Shown piece after piece: positions 51,324 to 61,356 of a DNA stretch of 63,985 nt. Each line of letters begins with the position of its first letter. Position 1 is the stretch's first letter. The stretch covers positions 1-63,985 of the forward strand of contig CAMBZT010000008.1 of the NCBI GenBank assembly GCA_945872405.1. The letters are read 5' to 3'. The notes below the pieces were generated by a model that worked only from the letters and a program-made list of their open reading frames with translations, was not told where the DNA came from and did not search any database. Both the position numbers and the translations under genes were made by a program. The DNA comes from Chitinophaga pinensis (GTDB lineage: Bacteria > Bacteroidota > Bacteroidia > Chitinophagales > CAMDFR01).

Positions 51324-52421
51324 TTAGCGAACATTTTTCTTACGATTTCTTTCGTAATCTTCAAAGACAAAATCTCCTAGTCCGTTTAGACTCGTATAAA
51401 ATGCTTTTCCTTGGTTTGTTTCAGTAAACTCTTGGACAAACTTTCTTAAATAGGGGTCTTCGGCAATCATGAATGTTGTAACAGGTATTTTTAATCTACG
51501 GCATTGTGCCGCCAAATTCAATGTCTTATTGACTACCTTTCGGTCTAATCCAAAACTATTTTGGTAATACTTATTTCCTTCCTTTAAACATGTTGGCTTC
51601 CCATCTGTGATCATGAATATTTGCTTATTATTATTCTTCTTACGCCTGAGAATATCCATTGCCAACTCCAAACCTGCTACAGTGTTTGTGTAATATGGAC
51701 CAACTTGTAAATAAGGCAAATCTTTAATTTGAATCTGCCAAGCATCGTTTCCAAAAACAATGATATCTAATGTGTCTTTAGGATATCTTGTTAATATTAA
51801 TTCGCTGAGGGCCATGGCCACTTTTTTAGCAGGCGTAATTCTATCTTCGCCGTACAATATCATGGAATGGCTAATATCAATCATTAGGACCGTCGACACC
51901 TGACTTTTATGCTCTGTCTCAATTACCTCTAGATCATTCTCTGTGAGCATAAAATCTTCGATACCATGATTTATTTGAGCGTTTTTTATACTTTCTGTCA
52001 TAGCAATATGCTCGTGTCTATCGCCAAATTTATAGGATCTAATATCTCCTGTTGCTTCATCACCAGAGCCAGTATAATTTGTTTTATGATTCCCTTTTGG
52101 CGTCTTTTTCAACTTTCCAAATATTTGCTCTAGGGCTTGCTGACGAATTCCTATTTCCATTTTCGCTGTCATGATTATATCACCCTTCTCGCCCTCTTCT
52201 TTTATGAAACCGTTCTTTTTCAAGTCGTCTATAAAATCTCCGATACCGTATTTGTTATCTGTCAACTTATGTTCTTTATCCACCTCATTTAGCCAAGCGA
52301 GTGCTTCCGCCACATCACCACTTGTATAGGTCAACATTTCCTTAAAAACCTTCAATAACCTGTCAAACGGGACATCATTATTGTTCGTTTGTAAATATTT
52401 TGAAAAATTATAACCTTGCAT
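51324..52421 (-). CDS. VWA domain-containing protein, partner of AAA+ ATPase
   Basis: I place the start at the ATG at 52421 (MQGYNFSKYLQ), giving 365 residues. The longer frame from 52475 would overlap the predicted promoter box at 52451-52458. The C-terminal half is a von Willebrand A domain with the MIDAS motif DISHS, a later conserved Thr and a DGKPT segment. The N-terminal half is helical and lacks a signal peptide, so it is cytoplasmic. It precedes the MoxR-type ATPase gene and should act as its metal-binding adaptor. The pair is divergent from a small Rieske gene. Confidence 0.88.
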   Translation of the reverse strand: MQGYNFSKYLQTNNNDVPFDRLLKVFKEMLTYTSGDVAEALAWLNEVDKEHKLTDNKYGIGDFIDDLKKNGFIKEEGEKGDIIMTAKMEIGIRQQALEQIFGKLKKTPKGNHKTNYTGSGDEATGDIRSYKFGDRHEHIAMTESIKNAQINHGIEDFMLTENDLEVIETEHKSQVSTVLMIDISHSMILYGEDRITPAKKVAMALSELILTRYPKDTLDIIVFGNDAWQIQIKDLPYLQVGPYYTNTVAGLELAMDILRRKKNNNKQIFMITDGKPTCLKEGNKYYQNSFGLDRKVVNKTLNLAAQCRRLKIPVTTFMIAEDPYLRKFVQEFTETNQGKAFYTSLNGLGDFVFEDYERNRKKNVR

Positions 52422-52450
52422 ATTTGTGAATTGTATAGAGTAATAAGATT

Positions 52451-52458
52451 CAAAACTA
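52451..52458 (-). promoter_or_regulatory. Predicted -7 promoter box for the VWA-ATPase pair
   Basis: The minus strand reads TAGTTTTG, matching TAnnTTTG, 30 bases upstream of the preferred ATG at 52421. Its position argues against the longer start at 52475. Confidence 0.45.
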
Positions 52459-52525
52459 ATAAACCTTTTGACCACTAAAAAAGTTTAATTAAAGTAACTT
52501 TACTTAATTATTTAATTATTTCAGA

Positions 52526-52852
52526 TTGAAATGGTATAGAATCAATGGAATACCGAACATTGCAAATTTTTCTGGTGCTCATCATCAGATTTTTACGGTA
52601 AAGGTATTGGAAGACAGCATCTGTGTTTTGTTAAAAAACCAAAAGATTTATGCCTTTCGAGAAGAATGTCCTCACGCAGGAAAAAGCATGCTTCATAGTA
52701 GATGTGGAGTAGAAGAGGAAATTACCTGTCTTTCACATAATTTCAGATTCAGTCTCGTTGATGGACGATGCACCAATAATAATGAAGGTTATCGACTAAA
52801 ACTACTAAAGACTAAAATTGAGGAGAATGGCGATATCCTTATTGAATTCTAG
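52526..52852 (+). CDS. Small Rieske [2Fe-2S] ferredoxin-like protein
   Basis: The 108 residues form a single Rieske domain. Cluster ligands are Cys48 and His50 (CPH) and Cys68 and His71 (CLSH), with the expected HNFRFSLVDGRC strand after them. It lacks a signal peptide or membrane anchor, so it is a soluble cytoplasmic electron carrier of the BphF/NirD-like type. No oxygenase or reductase gene is adjacent, so its redox partner is unknown. It is transcribed divergently from the VWA-ATPase pair and convergently with the aminotransferase gene, 3 bases from its stop. Confidence 0.9.
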   Translation: MKWYRINGIPNIANFSGAHHQIFTVKVLEDSICVLLKNQKIYAFREECPHAGKSMLHSRCGVEEEITCLSHNFRFSLVDGRCTNNNEGYRLKLLKTKIEENGDILIEF

Positions 52853-52855
52853 AGC

Positions 52856-54013
52856 TTATATTTTGCTCAATATTTCAGCTGCTTTCTTTAAAGTGTCTTC
52901 TCCCTTTGCAAAACAGAATCGAAGCACCTGGTTGTCCTCTTTGCTTTTATAAAAAACGGATAAAGGTACAGAAGCAATTTTATGCTCCTTGGTGAGTCGA
53001 ATTGCAAATTCGGTATCCAATTCTTTACTGATTTTTTTATAGGAGAGCAGTTGAAAGTAGGTTCCTTTTGCAGGCAACACTTCAAACCTACTTTCCTTTA
53101 ATGCTGATGTAAAGAAATCTCGTTTTTCTTGATAGAATTTATTGAGCTCGAGATAATCCTCACTTTCTTGCAAATACTCGGCTATTGCGTATTGAAAAGG
53201 TGTGTTCACAGAAAAGACCAGAAATTGATGAACTTTCCTAAACTCCTTCATCAAGTACTCTGGGGCAATGCAATAACCCATTTTCCAACCAGTGACATGA
53301 TAAGTTTTCCCAAAAGAATAGACAGCGATACTTCGCTTAGCAAGCTTTTCATACCTCCATACACTCTCATGTATCACCTCATCAAAAACGATGTGTTCAT
53401 ACACCTCATCACTTAGAATCAAGATATCTGTATTCTCTGTAATTTTTTCCAAGGCTATCAAATCCTCTTTTTTTAATACTTTACCACTTGGGTTGTGTGG
53501 TGTATTAATTACAATCATCTTTGTTTTCGCTGTGATTAATTTCTTTACGTAATTCCAATCAATGGAATAGTTTGGAAATTGCAAAGGAACTGAAATAGGA
53601 CTTCCACCTGCCATAAGAATAGCTGGAACATAGCAATCGTATGCGGGTTCAAAAACAATTACCTCGTCATCCTTATGAACGAAAGCACTGATTGCAGTAT
53701 AAATTCCTTGAGTTCCTCCTGCTGTGATGGTAATTTCTGTCTCAGGATTCAGTAGGTGGTTATAACAACTTTCTATTTTTTTAGCAAGTAATTCTCTAAG
53801 CAGTGGCAATCCTGCCATAGGAGCGTATTGATTATGACCTGCTTTAATATGCTTAAACACTAGATCTTGAAGTTTATCCTTGCAAGAAAAATCTGGGAAG
53901 CCTTGCGAAAGATTTATTGCTTTATGTTCATTTGCCAATGCAGACATAATAGTAAAGATGGTGGTGCCAACTAGTGGAAGTTTTGATTTAAGATGCACCG
54001 GATACTGATTCAT
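52856..54013 (-). CDS. PLP-dependent class I aminotransferase (methionine aminotransferase-like)
   Basis: The 385 residues have the class I fold with INLSQGFPDF at the start, TAGGTQGIYTA, NTPHNPSGKVL, ILSDEVYEHIVFDE and the PLP-binding lysine in SFGKTYHVTGWKMGYC. The last motif closely resembles the methionine/kynurenine aminotransferase group (YbdL type), which uses 2-oxo acids and may complete methionine salvage. Exact specificity is not proven. It lies 56 bases downstream of the mannose-1-phosphate guanylyltransferase gene. Confidence 0.93.
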   Translation of the reverse strand: MNQYPVHLKSKLPLVGTTIFTIMSALANEHKAINLSQGFPDFSCKDKLQDLVFKHIKAGHNQYAPMAGLPLLRELLAKKIESCYNHLLNPETEITITAGGTQGIYTAISAFVHKDDEVIVFEPAYDCYVPAILMAGGSPISVPLQFPNYSIDWNYVKKLITAKTKMIVINTPHNPSGKVLKKEDLIALEKITENTDILILSDEVYEHIVFDEVIHESVWRYEKLAKRSIAVYSFGKTYHVTGWKMGYCIAPEYLMKEFRKVHQFLVFSVNTPFQYAIAEYLQESEDYLELNKFYQEKRDFFTSALKESRFEVLPAKGTYFQLLSYKKISKELDTEFAIRLTKEHKIASVPLSVFYKSKEDNQVLRFCFAKGEDTLKKAAEILSKI

Positions 54014-54069
54014 GGTTTATAGGGTATTAATTACATGATGATAGATTCTAAATTTTCTCATCAAAAATT

Positions 54070-55146
54070 TTAAAGAAATTTATCCAATTTCATTCTTTTC
54101 ATGTCAGTGGTAATCTGCTTTATTTCTTGTTCCTGATCTCTACTGATAATAAGCAAAACATCTGGTGTATCTATAACACAAAAACCTTCTAATCCTTGAA
54201 TCACTACTAGCTTTTTATCAGTTACAGAAATCATGTTTTCTGAGGAGTTGTAAATTTGAACCATATTTCCATCTACAGCATTATTCAAATAATCCTTATC
54301 ATAAATTTCATAAATACCGCCCCAGGTACCAACATCACTCCATCCAAACTCTGCAGGAATTACAAAAACATTTTCGGCTTTTTCCATTACACCATAATCA
54401 ATGCTAATGTTAGTACATTGAGAATAAGCTGTATCAATTGCCTCGTATTCATCCTCTGTATTGTAAGTCTTTTCTACATCCTTAAAAGCATCAATCATCT
54501 CTGGGAGATACTGCGCAAATGCTCTTAATATACTTTTTGCACTCCAAACAAACATCCCACTATTCCATAAAAAATCACCACTTCTTACAAAAGATTCTGC
54601 TATTTCTCTACTAGGTTTTTCTGTAAATGTCTTCACTCTTTTGACTTCTTCATCATAGTCCTTGTACTGAATATATCCATAACCAGTATCAGGTCTGGTA
54701 GGTTTGATTCCTAGAGTGACTAAGGCGTTGTTTTTTTCACAGAAGTTTGCCGCCTTATCTACAACATACAAATATTCTGACTCCTTCAATATGACATGGT
54801 CACTAGGCGCTACCACCATGATAGCTTTTGGATTTAGAGCATGAATCTTATGACATGCATACATTATACATGGAGCCGTATTTTTTCTACTTGGCTCTCT
54901 TAATATTTGTGCGTCATCTAATTCTGGGAGTTGAGCTTTGATTAGATCATAATAATCCTCGTTGGCAACAATATAAATATTTTCTTTTGGACAAATAGGA
55001 AGATACCGTTCGTACGTCATTTGAATCAATGTTTTCCCCATATTCAAAATATCTAAAAATTGCTTCGGCTTTGAAGAACGACTTAATGGCCAAAATCTAC
55101 TTCCTATTCCACCAGCCATAATCACTGCATACATATTTTTATTCAT
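54070..55146 (-). CDS. manC: Mannose-1-phosphate guanylyltransferase
   Basis: It makes GDP-mannose from mannose-1-phosphate and GTP, for glycan or GDP-fucose synthesis. The 358 residues contain the nucleotidyltransferase signature VIMAGGIGSRFWPLSR, the KPKQFL active-site segment, FTEKPSR, the FLWNSGMFVW segment and IDYGVMEKAE. It is the short monofunctional form without a phosphomannose isomerase domain. No other sugar-nucleotide genes are in the window. A TAGGTTTG box lies 86 bases upstream. Confidence 0.93.
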   Translation of the reverse strand: MNKNMYAVIMAGGIGSRFWPLSRSSKPKQFLDILNMGKTLIQMTYERYLPICPKENIYIVANEDYYDLIKAQLPELDDAQILREPSRKNTAPCIMYACHKIHALNPKAIMVVAPSDHVILKESEYLYVVDKAANFCEKNNALVTLGIKPTRPDTGYGYIQYKDYDEEVKRVKTFTEKPSREIAESFVRSGDFLWNSGMFVWSAKSILRAFAQYLPEMIDAFKDVEKTYNTEDEYEAIDTAYSQCTNISIDYGVMEKAENVFVIPAEFGWSDVGTWGGIYEIYDKDYLNNAVDGNMVQIYNSSENMISVTDKKLVVIQGLEGFCVIDTPDVLLIISRDQEQEIKQITTDMKRMKLDKFL

Positions 55147-55231
55147 CTATCAATCAATTTTACCTTTCTCTATATTGTTTTATTTCTAGTTAATATTTCT
55201 AAAAAATCTATTTTTCTTTTGGAAATACAAG

Positions 55232-55239
55232 CAAACCTA
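55232..55239 (-). promoter_or_regulatory. Predicted -7 promoter box for manC
   Basis: The minus strand reads TAGGTTTG, matching TAnnTTTG, 86 bases upstream of the ATG. Confidence 0.4.
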
Positions 55240-55391
55240 AGTAAATTTGGTCAAAATACAGGCCATTCGTTCAATTCTACCTAGCAATCCAATATCTTTT
55301 GTTCAAATATCTTCTTATTCCTAAATTTCTGTCTTTTGATTGAAGATAAAGAGAACTTATTGCTTATCAATTATGTAGTTAATAACAAAGT

Positions 55392-55421
55392 TTTGGATTA
55401 CGAAAAAAAAGTGTAAATTAG
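55392..55421 (+). promoter_or_regulatory. Possible recQ promoter with both -33 and -7 elements
   Basis: TTTG (55392-55395) is followed 18 bases later by TAAATTAG (55414-55421), one base off the TAnnTTTG consensus. The ATG is 16 bases further on. Confidence 0.4.
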
Positions 55422-55436
55422 TCATTAATAAATGAT

Positions 55437-57641
55437 ATGAGTACGATAGCAACACAATTAAGTCTCACAGAATCTTTACAAGAGTATTTTGGATTTAACA
55501 AGTTTAAAGGAACACAGGAAGAAATAATTGTTTCCCTGATGGAAGGGCATGATGTCTTTGTGATTATGCCTACTGGTGGTGGTAAGTCGCTATGCTACCA
55601 ATTACCTGCATTACTAAGCGAAGGAGTAGCGATAATTGTTTCGCCATTAATTGCATTAATGAAGAACCAGGTAGACCTTGTAAGGAATTATAGTAGCAGT
55701 GACAATTTGGCCCACTTCTTAAATTCCTCCTTGAATAAAACTCAGATTAAACAAGTAAAAAGTGACATCATAAGTGGAGACACTAAACTTTTATTTGTTG
55801 CTCCAGAAACTTTGACAAAACAAGAGAATATAGATTTTTTTAAAGAGATTGAAATTTCATTTGTCGCTGTAGATGAAGCACATTGTATTTCCGAATGGGG
55901 TCACGATTTCAGACCAGAGTATAGACGTATTCGTGAAATCATCGAAGCCATCAATGATAGCATACCAATCATGGCTTTAACAGCCACAGCTACAGAAAAA
56001 GTTCAGTCAGATATTATGAAAACGCTCGACATGAAAGAACCTTCAATATTCATGTCCTCGTTTAATAGACCTAATCTTTACTATGAGATTCGACAAAAGA
56101 AAACAGATAGTTCTGCAGTAAAGCAGATCATACAACTAGTGAAGCAAAATAGCGGTAAATCTGGTATTATCTATGTCACCAATCGAAAGACAGCTGAAAT
56201 AGTTGCACAAGCTTTAGTGGTGAATGGAATAAAAGCTGCCCCCTACCACGCAGGAATTGACAATAAAATAAGAAGCTCCACCCAAGATAAATTTCTAATG
56301 CAGGATATAGATGTTATTGTTGCAACTATTGCATTTGGAATGGGAATCGATAAACCTGACATTCGTTTTGTTATTCATTTTGATGTGCCGAAAAGCCTAG
56401 AAAACTATTACCAAGAAACAGGCAGGGCTGGTAGAGATGGATTGGAAGGTAAGTGTTATGCTTTCTTTAGTCACAAGGATATTACAAAGATAGAGAAGTT
56501 GATGAAGGATAAGACTGTGGCTGAAAAAGAGAGGGCCAATCAGCTTATTGACGAAACGATTGCTTATTGCGAATCAGCTCAGTGTAGAAGGAAATTTATA
56601 TTACACTATTTTGGGGAAACTTACAATGAAGAGTCTTGTAATAAAATGTGCGATAATTGCGCAAATCCAAAAGATAGACAGGATGCCACCAAAGAAACCG
56701 TTGTGGTTTTAAAGACAATTGAGGAGATTAAAGAAAACCATGTGTTACAACATGTAGTTAACATTATGATCGGTAAAAAATCAAATGATGTAGCTGCGTT
56801 TAGGCATGAAAACCTTGCTGTATTTGGCACAGGGAAAGATAGAGATTTATATTATTGGAGTTCAATTGTTCGAAATGCATTGTTAGAAGGGCTTTTAAAG
56901 AAAGATATAGAACAATATGGCCTATTAAAAATAACAGAAAAAGGACATGCCTTTATTAACAAACCTTATGAGGTTAAGGTAGCAGTAGACACTAGTTTTG
57001 ATACAGATACTGAAGAAGCTGCTCCAATGATTAGCGCTAGAGCGGTGAGCGATCCGATTTTATACAAGATGTTGGAGGATACTCGAAAGTTCGTAGCAAA
57101 AGCGAATCAATTACCTCCTTATGTGGTATTTCAGGATGTATCTTTAGAAGAAATGGCTATTCGTTATCCAATCACCGAAGAAGAATTTTGTAGCATCACT
57201 GGAGTGAGCAAAGGGAAATACGTTAGGTATGGTAAAAAGTTCTCTGAGTTGATACAATTTTATGTCGAGAGTAACGAAATAATTCGACCAGAAGACATTG
57301 TTGTAAAAAGCGTAGTCAAAAAATCTACTAATAAAGTAAAAATTATTCAGAGCATAGATCAGAAACTTCCTTTAGAAGATATTTCTCGAAATATTGGTAT
57401 TAGCAGAAATGATTTAATTGATGAAATTGAATCTATTGTTAATTCAGGCACTAAAGTAAATCTAGATTATTACTTGAATGAAATAATCGAAGAAGATTTA
57501 TTATCTGATATCTACGACTATTTTAAAACATGTCAAACTTACGGCTTAGAAGATGCCTTTAAAGAATTTAAAGAAGACGAAATATCGATTGAAGATATAC
57601 AATTAGTAAGAATAAAGTTCGTGAGTGAAATGGGAAATTAA
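55437..57641 (+). CDS. recQ: ATP-dependent DNA helicase RecQ
   Basis: This 3'-5' DNA helicase acts in recombination and fork repair. The 734 residues show Walker A PTGGGKS at 45-51, the DEAH box VDEAHCISEWGHDFRPEY, helicase motifs V-VI (GRAGRDG), an RQC zinc site with four Cys at about 379-410 (CESAQC, CNKMCDNC), a winged helix, an HRDC domain at about 538-612, and a further C-terminal helix-turn-helix-like part (LPLEDISRNIGISRNDLIDEIE). The extra C-terminal region is common in Bacteroidota RecQ. It is monocistronic with a strong terminator. Confidence 0.96.
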   Translation: MSTIATQLSLTESLQEYFGFNKFKGTQEEIIVSLMEGHDVFVIMPTGGGKSLCYQLPALLSEGVAIIVSPLIALMKNQVDLVRNYSSSDNLAHFLNSSLNKTQIKQVKSDIISGDTKLLFVAPETLTKQENIDFFKEIEISFVAVDEAHCISEWGHDFRPEYRRIREIIEAINDSIPIMALTATATEKVQSDIMKTLDMKEPSIFMSSFNRPNLYYEIRQKKTDSSAVKQIIQLVKQNSGKSGIIYVTNRKTAEIVAQALVVNGIKAAPYHAGIDNKIRSSTQDKFLMQDIDVIVATIAFGMGIDKPDIRFVIHFDVPKSLENYYQETGRAGRDGLEGKCYAFFSHKDITKIEKLMKDKTVAEKERANQLIDETIAYCESAQCRRKFILHYFGETYNEESCNKMCDNCANPKDRQDATKETVVVLKTIEEIKENHVLQHVVNIMIGKKSNDVAAFRHENLAVFGTGKDRDLYYWSSIVRNALLEGLLKKDIEQYGLLKITEKGHAFINKPYEVKVAVDTSFDTDTEEAAPMISARAVSDPILYKMLEDTRKFVAKANQLPPYVVFQDVSLEEMAIRYPITEEEFCSITGVSKGKYVRYGKKFSELIQFYVESNEIIRPEDIVVKSVVKKSTNKVKIIQSIDQKLPLEDISRNIGISRNDLIDEIESIVNSGTKVNLDYYLNEIIEEDLLSDIYDYFKTCQTYGLEDAFKEFKEDEISIEDIQLVRIKFVSEMGN

Positions 57642-57664
57642 GTAATATGTCATAACATTAATAG

Positions 57665-57694
57665 AAAAGTTGTTTCATTAATGAAACAACTTTT
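57665..57694 (+). terminator. Intrinsic terminator of recQ
   Basis: A perfect palindrome with arms AAAAGTTGTTTCATT and its complement is followed by T extending to 57699. It begins 24 bases after the recQ stop. Confidence 0.85.
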
Positions 57695-57874
57695 TTTTTG
57701 CAGTCTCCCATTAAATCGTACTTATAGAGCCTAATTAATAAAACTCAAAACAGTTCTTATATCGTCTGCTCCGAATCCATCTAACCCCAATCACAACGAT
57801 ATTCTTTTTTCTGTTTTCAAAAAATATAAAGCAAAGAGTGGGAAAATACTTCCATAATAATCAATAAAAAAAAC

Positions 57875-57907
57875 AAAAAGGCTGCATCTTGATAGAAACA
57901 GCCTTTT
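57875..57907 (-). terminator. Intrinsic terminator of rho
   Basis: On the minus strand AAAAGGCTG pairs with CAGCCTTTT across a 14-base loop and is followed by TGTTTTTTTTATT. It starts about 20 bases after the rho stop. Confidence 0.8.
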
Positions 57908-57926
57908 ATAATTGATCTCAAAATTT

Positions 57927-59720
57927 CTAACCATTCATGGTTGCTAAAAATTCATCATTATCTTTTGTGTTTCGCATGTGTTGTAATAACAAATTCATCG
58001 CCTCTTCAGGATTCATATCTGCCAGGTGTTTACGCAGGATATACATTCTCTTGAGGGTATCTTTATCTAACAACAAATCTTCGCGGCGTGTACTTGAAGA
58101 GGTTACATCAATGGCAGGATAAATTCGTTTATTTGCCAATCTTCTATCGAGTTGTACTTCCATGTTACCTGTTCCTTTAAATTCTTCAAAAATAACTTCG
58201 TCCATTTTCGAACCAGTCTCAATCAATGCCGTAGCAAGGATTGTAAGCGAACCTCCATTCTCAATTTTACGTGCAGCACCAAAAAATTGCTTTGGCTTTT
58301 GCATGGCATTTGCTTCTACTCCACCAGACAATACCTTACCAGATGAAGGAGCTACCGTATTATAAGCACGAGCCAAACGAGTTAATGAGTCAAGTAAGAT
58401 CACTACGTCGTGACCACATTCTACTAGTCGTTTTGCTTTCTGCAATACCATGCTTGATACTTTTACATGTCTTTCGGCAGGTTCATCAAAAGTTGATGCG
58501 ACTACTTCCGCATTTACGGATCTACTCATATCAGTTACCTCTTCCGGACGTTCATCGATCAATAAAATAATGAGATATATTTCCGGATGATTTTTTGCAA
58601 TTGAGTTTGCTATATCTTTTAGAATGGTTGTTTTACCAACTTTAGGTTGAGCCACAATCATTCCTCTTTGTCCTTTTCCAAGTGGTGTAAACAAATCCAT
58701 GACTCTTGTGGTAATATTTTTCGGATCACCGGCAAGATTAATTTTTTCGTTCGGGAATAGCGGTGTTAAATATTCAAATGATACTCTATCTCTTGTTGCT
58801 GCTGGTTCACGACCATTCATTTGTGCCACTTTGAGAAGTGCAAAATATTTCTCGCCTTCTTTGGGAGGACGTATCGGACCCTTTACGGTATCGCCGGTTT
58901 TTAATCCAAAAAGTTTTATTTGCGAAGGCGAAACATATACATCATCAGGTGATGACAAGTAATTATAATCAGCACTTCTTAAAAAACCATAACCATCAGG
59001 CATCATTTCAAGTACACCTTCACCATCGACCAATCCATCTAACTCTGCTGTAAAAGTTGGTTCTTTTTTTCTTTGTTGTTGCTGTTGATTTTGTTGTGGA
59101 TTGGCATTAGGGTCTCTTGGTTCTCTGTGCTGCCGATCTTGATGTTGATTTGGATTATTTCTTTGTTCTGGCTGACTAATTTGGTCAGCATTGATTGGCT
59201 CACTTTGCTTCTCTTGCACCTCTTCTTGCTCATTCTCATTTGTCGCTGTTGGCTCAGAGGCTTGATTTACCTCCGTCATTTGGTCGTTTTGATTACTGAT
59301 ATTCTTTTGATCTTCAAACATGTCAGGCGTGGTGTTTGAAACAATGGTCGCTTTCACCTTTACTTTCTTTTCTGGAACGATTACTGCGACAGGTTCTGAG
59401 ATTGCAATTTTAACTACTTCTTGAATTGGGTGACTCACTACTTCTTCGATGTTGGCAGCTTCATCTGGTTGTTCAGATTTAGGTGATTTTTTAAAAATAT
59501 CGGAACTTTTTTCGATCTTTTTACGAGGAATTTTTACTCGCTCCTTTTTCGCAAGTTCTACCACATCTTTCGAAGAGCTGACAGCTTGATTATCAAGAAT
59601 CGCAAGTATCGTTGCCTGCTTGTCCAATTTTTTAGCGTTTTTAATATCCATTGCTTCTGCTATGTTCAGCAATTCAGCCGGAGCCATATCATTCAATTGT
59701 TGAATGTCGTAATTAGGCAT
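57927..59720 (-). CDS. rho: Transcription termination factor Rho with long low-complexity insertion
   Basis: This hexameric RNA helicase ends transcription. The 597 residues have a Rho_N/SAP-like domain at about 1-50 and a roughly 190-residue low-complexity insertion rich in Glu, Pro, Asn and Gln (about 60-230, including Q/N runs). The RNA-binding cold-shock-like domain follows ([25 protein letters not shown]), then the RecA-like ATPase with P-loop [21 protein letters not shown] and the Q-loop. Long N-terminal insertions are known in Bacteroidota Rho and in some cases promote RNA binding or phase separation. It is monocistronic with its own terminator. Confidence 0.96.
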   Translation of the reverse strand: MPNYDIQQLNDMAPAELLNIAEAMDIKNAKKLDKQATILAILDNQAVSSSKDVVELAKKERVKIPRKKIEKSSDIFKKSPKSEQPDEAANIEEVVSHPIQEVVKIAISEPVAVIVPEKKVKVKATIVSNTTPDMFEDQKNISNQNDQMTEVNQASEPTATNENEQEEVQEKQSEPINADQISQPEQRNNPNQHQDRQHREPRDPNANPQQNQQQQQRKKEPTFTAELDGLVDGEGVLEMMPDGYGFLRSADYNYLSSPDDVYVSPSQIKLFGLKTGDTVKGPIRPPKEGEKYFALLKVAQMNGREPAATRDRVSFEYLTPLFPNEKINLAGDPKNITTRVMDLFTPLGKGQRGMIVAQPKVGKTTILKDIANSIAKNHPEIYLIILLIDERPEEVTDMSRSVNAEVVASTFDEPAERHVKVSSMVLQKAKRLVECGHDVVILLDSLTRLARAYNTVAPSSGKVLSGGVEANAMQKPKQFFGAARKIENGGSLTILATALIETGSKMDEVIFEEFKGTGNMEVQLDRRLANKRIYPAIDVTSSSTRREDLLLDKDTLKRMYILRKHLADMNPEEAMNLLLQHMRNTKDNDEFLATMNG

Positions 59721-59907
59721 ATCGTAAAAGTTTTATTGAAAAATAATTAAAGCAGTCTATAATTGACAGAAAGTTAGTGATGAGAAATAAAAATAGATTT
59801 TTGGGAATGTCATTGATTTGACCGAACAAAACTAATCCATTTTTTCTAATTTGCAAAATAATGAGTCAGAATTATGTCTTGTCATTTCTCAAAATGATTG
59901 AATACTC

Positions 59908-59915
59908 TATCTTTG
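59908..59915 (+). promoter_or_regulatory. Predicted -7 promoter box for serS
   Basis: TATCTTTG matches TAnnTTTG, 25 bases upstream of the serS ATG. Confidence 0.5.
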
Positions 59916-59940
59916 CAAATCAAAATAGTCTATAGAAATC

Positions 59941-61212
59941 ATGATCGAATTAGCGTATATAAGAAGTCAACCAGAAGAAGTTAAAAAGAGATTAACTATT
60001 AAAAATTTTGCTGACATTTCACTTGTCGACAAAGTCATTGACATAGACATCGAAAGAAGAAACATTCAGAAACAATTGGATAGTGTGCTAGCTCAAGCGA
60101 ATGATCTCGCTTCAGAGATTGGTAAATTATTTAAAGAAGGAAAAACACAAGAAGCAGAAGTAATGAAACAGCAAAGTGTTTTATTGAAAGAAAATAGTAA
60201 TTTATATAAATCTCAATTGGATGAGGTGGAGAAGAAACAATTTGACATATTAATTAGATTACCGAATACTCCAAGTTTTGAGGTACCACTAGGCAAAACT
60301 CCAGAAGATAATGAAGTAGTAAAGCAGGTTGGAATTATTCCAATTTTACATGCAGGAGCAAAGCCGCATTGGGATATTGCCGCAGAGAAAGAACTATTCG
60401 ATTTAGAGATGGGGGTAAAGATAACTGGCGCAGGATTCCCTGTTTATAAAGGTAAAGGGGCGAGACTTCAGCGTGCCTTAATTAATTTTTTTCTCGATGA
60501 GGCTATTGCTGCTGGCTACACAGAGTATGTTCCCCCTTTTATGGTGAATGCCGATTCTGCTTTTGCCACAGGACAATTACCAGATAAAGAAGGTCAGATG
60601 TATGAAATGCCAATTGATGGATTTTTTATGATTCCGACAGCTGAAGTCCCGATTACCAATATCTACCGAAATGTGATTGTAAAAGAAAAAGAATTCCCAA
60701 TTAAGATGACTGCACATTCTCCATGTTTTAGAAGAGAGGCTGGCTCTTATGGAAAGGATGTTCGGGGACTAAACAGAGTACATCAATTTGAAAAAATAGA
60801 AATTGTTGTTATTGAACATCCTGAAAAATCATATGAGACCTTGCAAGTGATGATTGAACATGTGGAAGTCTTGCTTGCTAAACTTAATTTACCCTATAGG
60901 ATTCTAAAACTTTGTGGTGGAGATATGGGATTTGCATCGGCTATCACCTATGACTTCGAAGTGTATTCTGCTGCTCAAGAAAGATGGTTAGAAGTGAGTT
61001 CCGTCTCAAATTTTGAAACATTTCAAAGCAATCGGTTAAAATTGAGGTTTAAGGATGAGGCATCAGGAAAGACAAGATTGGCGCATACCTTAAATGGTTC
61101 TGCCTTGGCCTTGCCAAGAATTTATGCTTCGATTTTAGAAAATTGTCAGACAGCTGAAGGGATTGTTATTCCAGAGGTTTTGAGAAAATATACTGGCTTT
61201 GACATTTTATAG
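59941..61212 (+). CDS. serS: Seryl-tRNA synthetase
   Basis: This class II synthetase charges tRNA-Ser (and tRNA-Sec) with serine. The 423 residues have the N-terminal coiled-coil tRNA-binding arm at about 28-110 and the catalytic domain: the TAEVPITN segment, motif 2 CFRREAGSYGKDVRGLNRVHQF and motif 3 LAHTLNGSALALPR. The length is normal. It lies between rho (divergent) and a DUF3078 gene. Confidence 0.97.
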   Translation: MIELAYIRSQPEEVKKRLTIKNFADISLVDKVIDIDIERRNIQKQLDSVLAQANDLASEIGKLFKEGKTQEAEVMKQQSVLLKENSNLYKSQLDEVEKKQFDILIRLPNTPSFEVPLGKTPEDNEVVKQVGIIPILHAGAKPHWDIAAEKELFDLEMGVKITGAGFPVYKGKGARLQRALINFFLDEAIAAGYTEYVPPFMVNADSAFATGQLPDKEGQMYEMPIDGFFMIPTAEVPITNIYRNVIVKEKEFPIKMTAHSPCFRREAGSYGKDVRGLNRVHQFEKIEIVVIEHPEKSYETLQVMIEHVEVLLAKLNLPYRILKLCGGDMGFASAITYDFEVYSAAQERWLEVSSVSNFETFQSNRLKLRFKDEASGKTRLAHTLNGSALALPRIYASILENCQTAEGIVIPEVLRKYTGFDIL

Positions 61213-61253
61213 TTCACTGATGGGCAACCTGTTCGCTACTTAGAAAATGCATT

Positions 61254-61261
61254 TATTTTTG
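61254..61261 (+). promoter_or_regulatory. Predicted -7 promoter box for the DUF3078 gene
   Basis: TATTTTTG matches TAnnTTTG, 95 bases upstream of the ATG, implying a leader of about 90 bases. Confidence 0.35.
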
Positions 61262-61356
61262 GCACGCAAATTGTCAATTTGTTTCGAGCTTAATGTGTTT
61301 TCTATTAATAAAATGGAAATCAGAAAGCGTTTAATAATAATTTAAAAAACTAAACC

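Noticed and set aside
52422-52475. Upstream start extending the VWA protein by 18 residues
   Set aside because: It overlaps a predicted promoter box, and the conserved MQGY...F start is at 52421.
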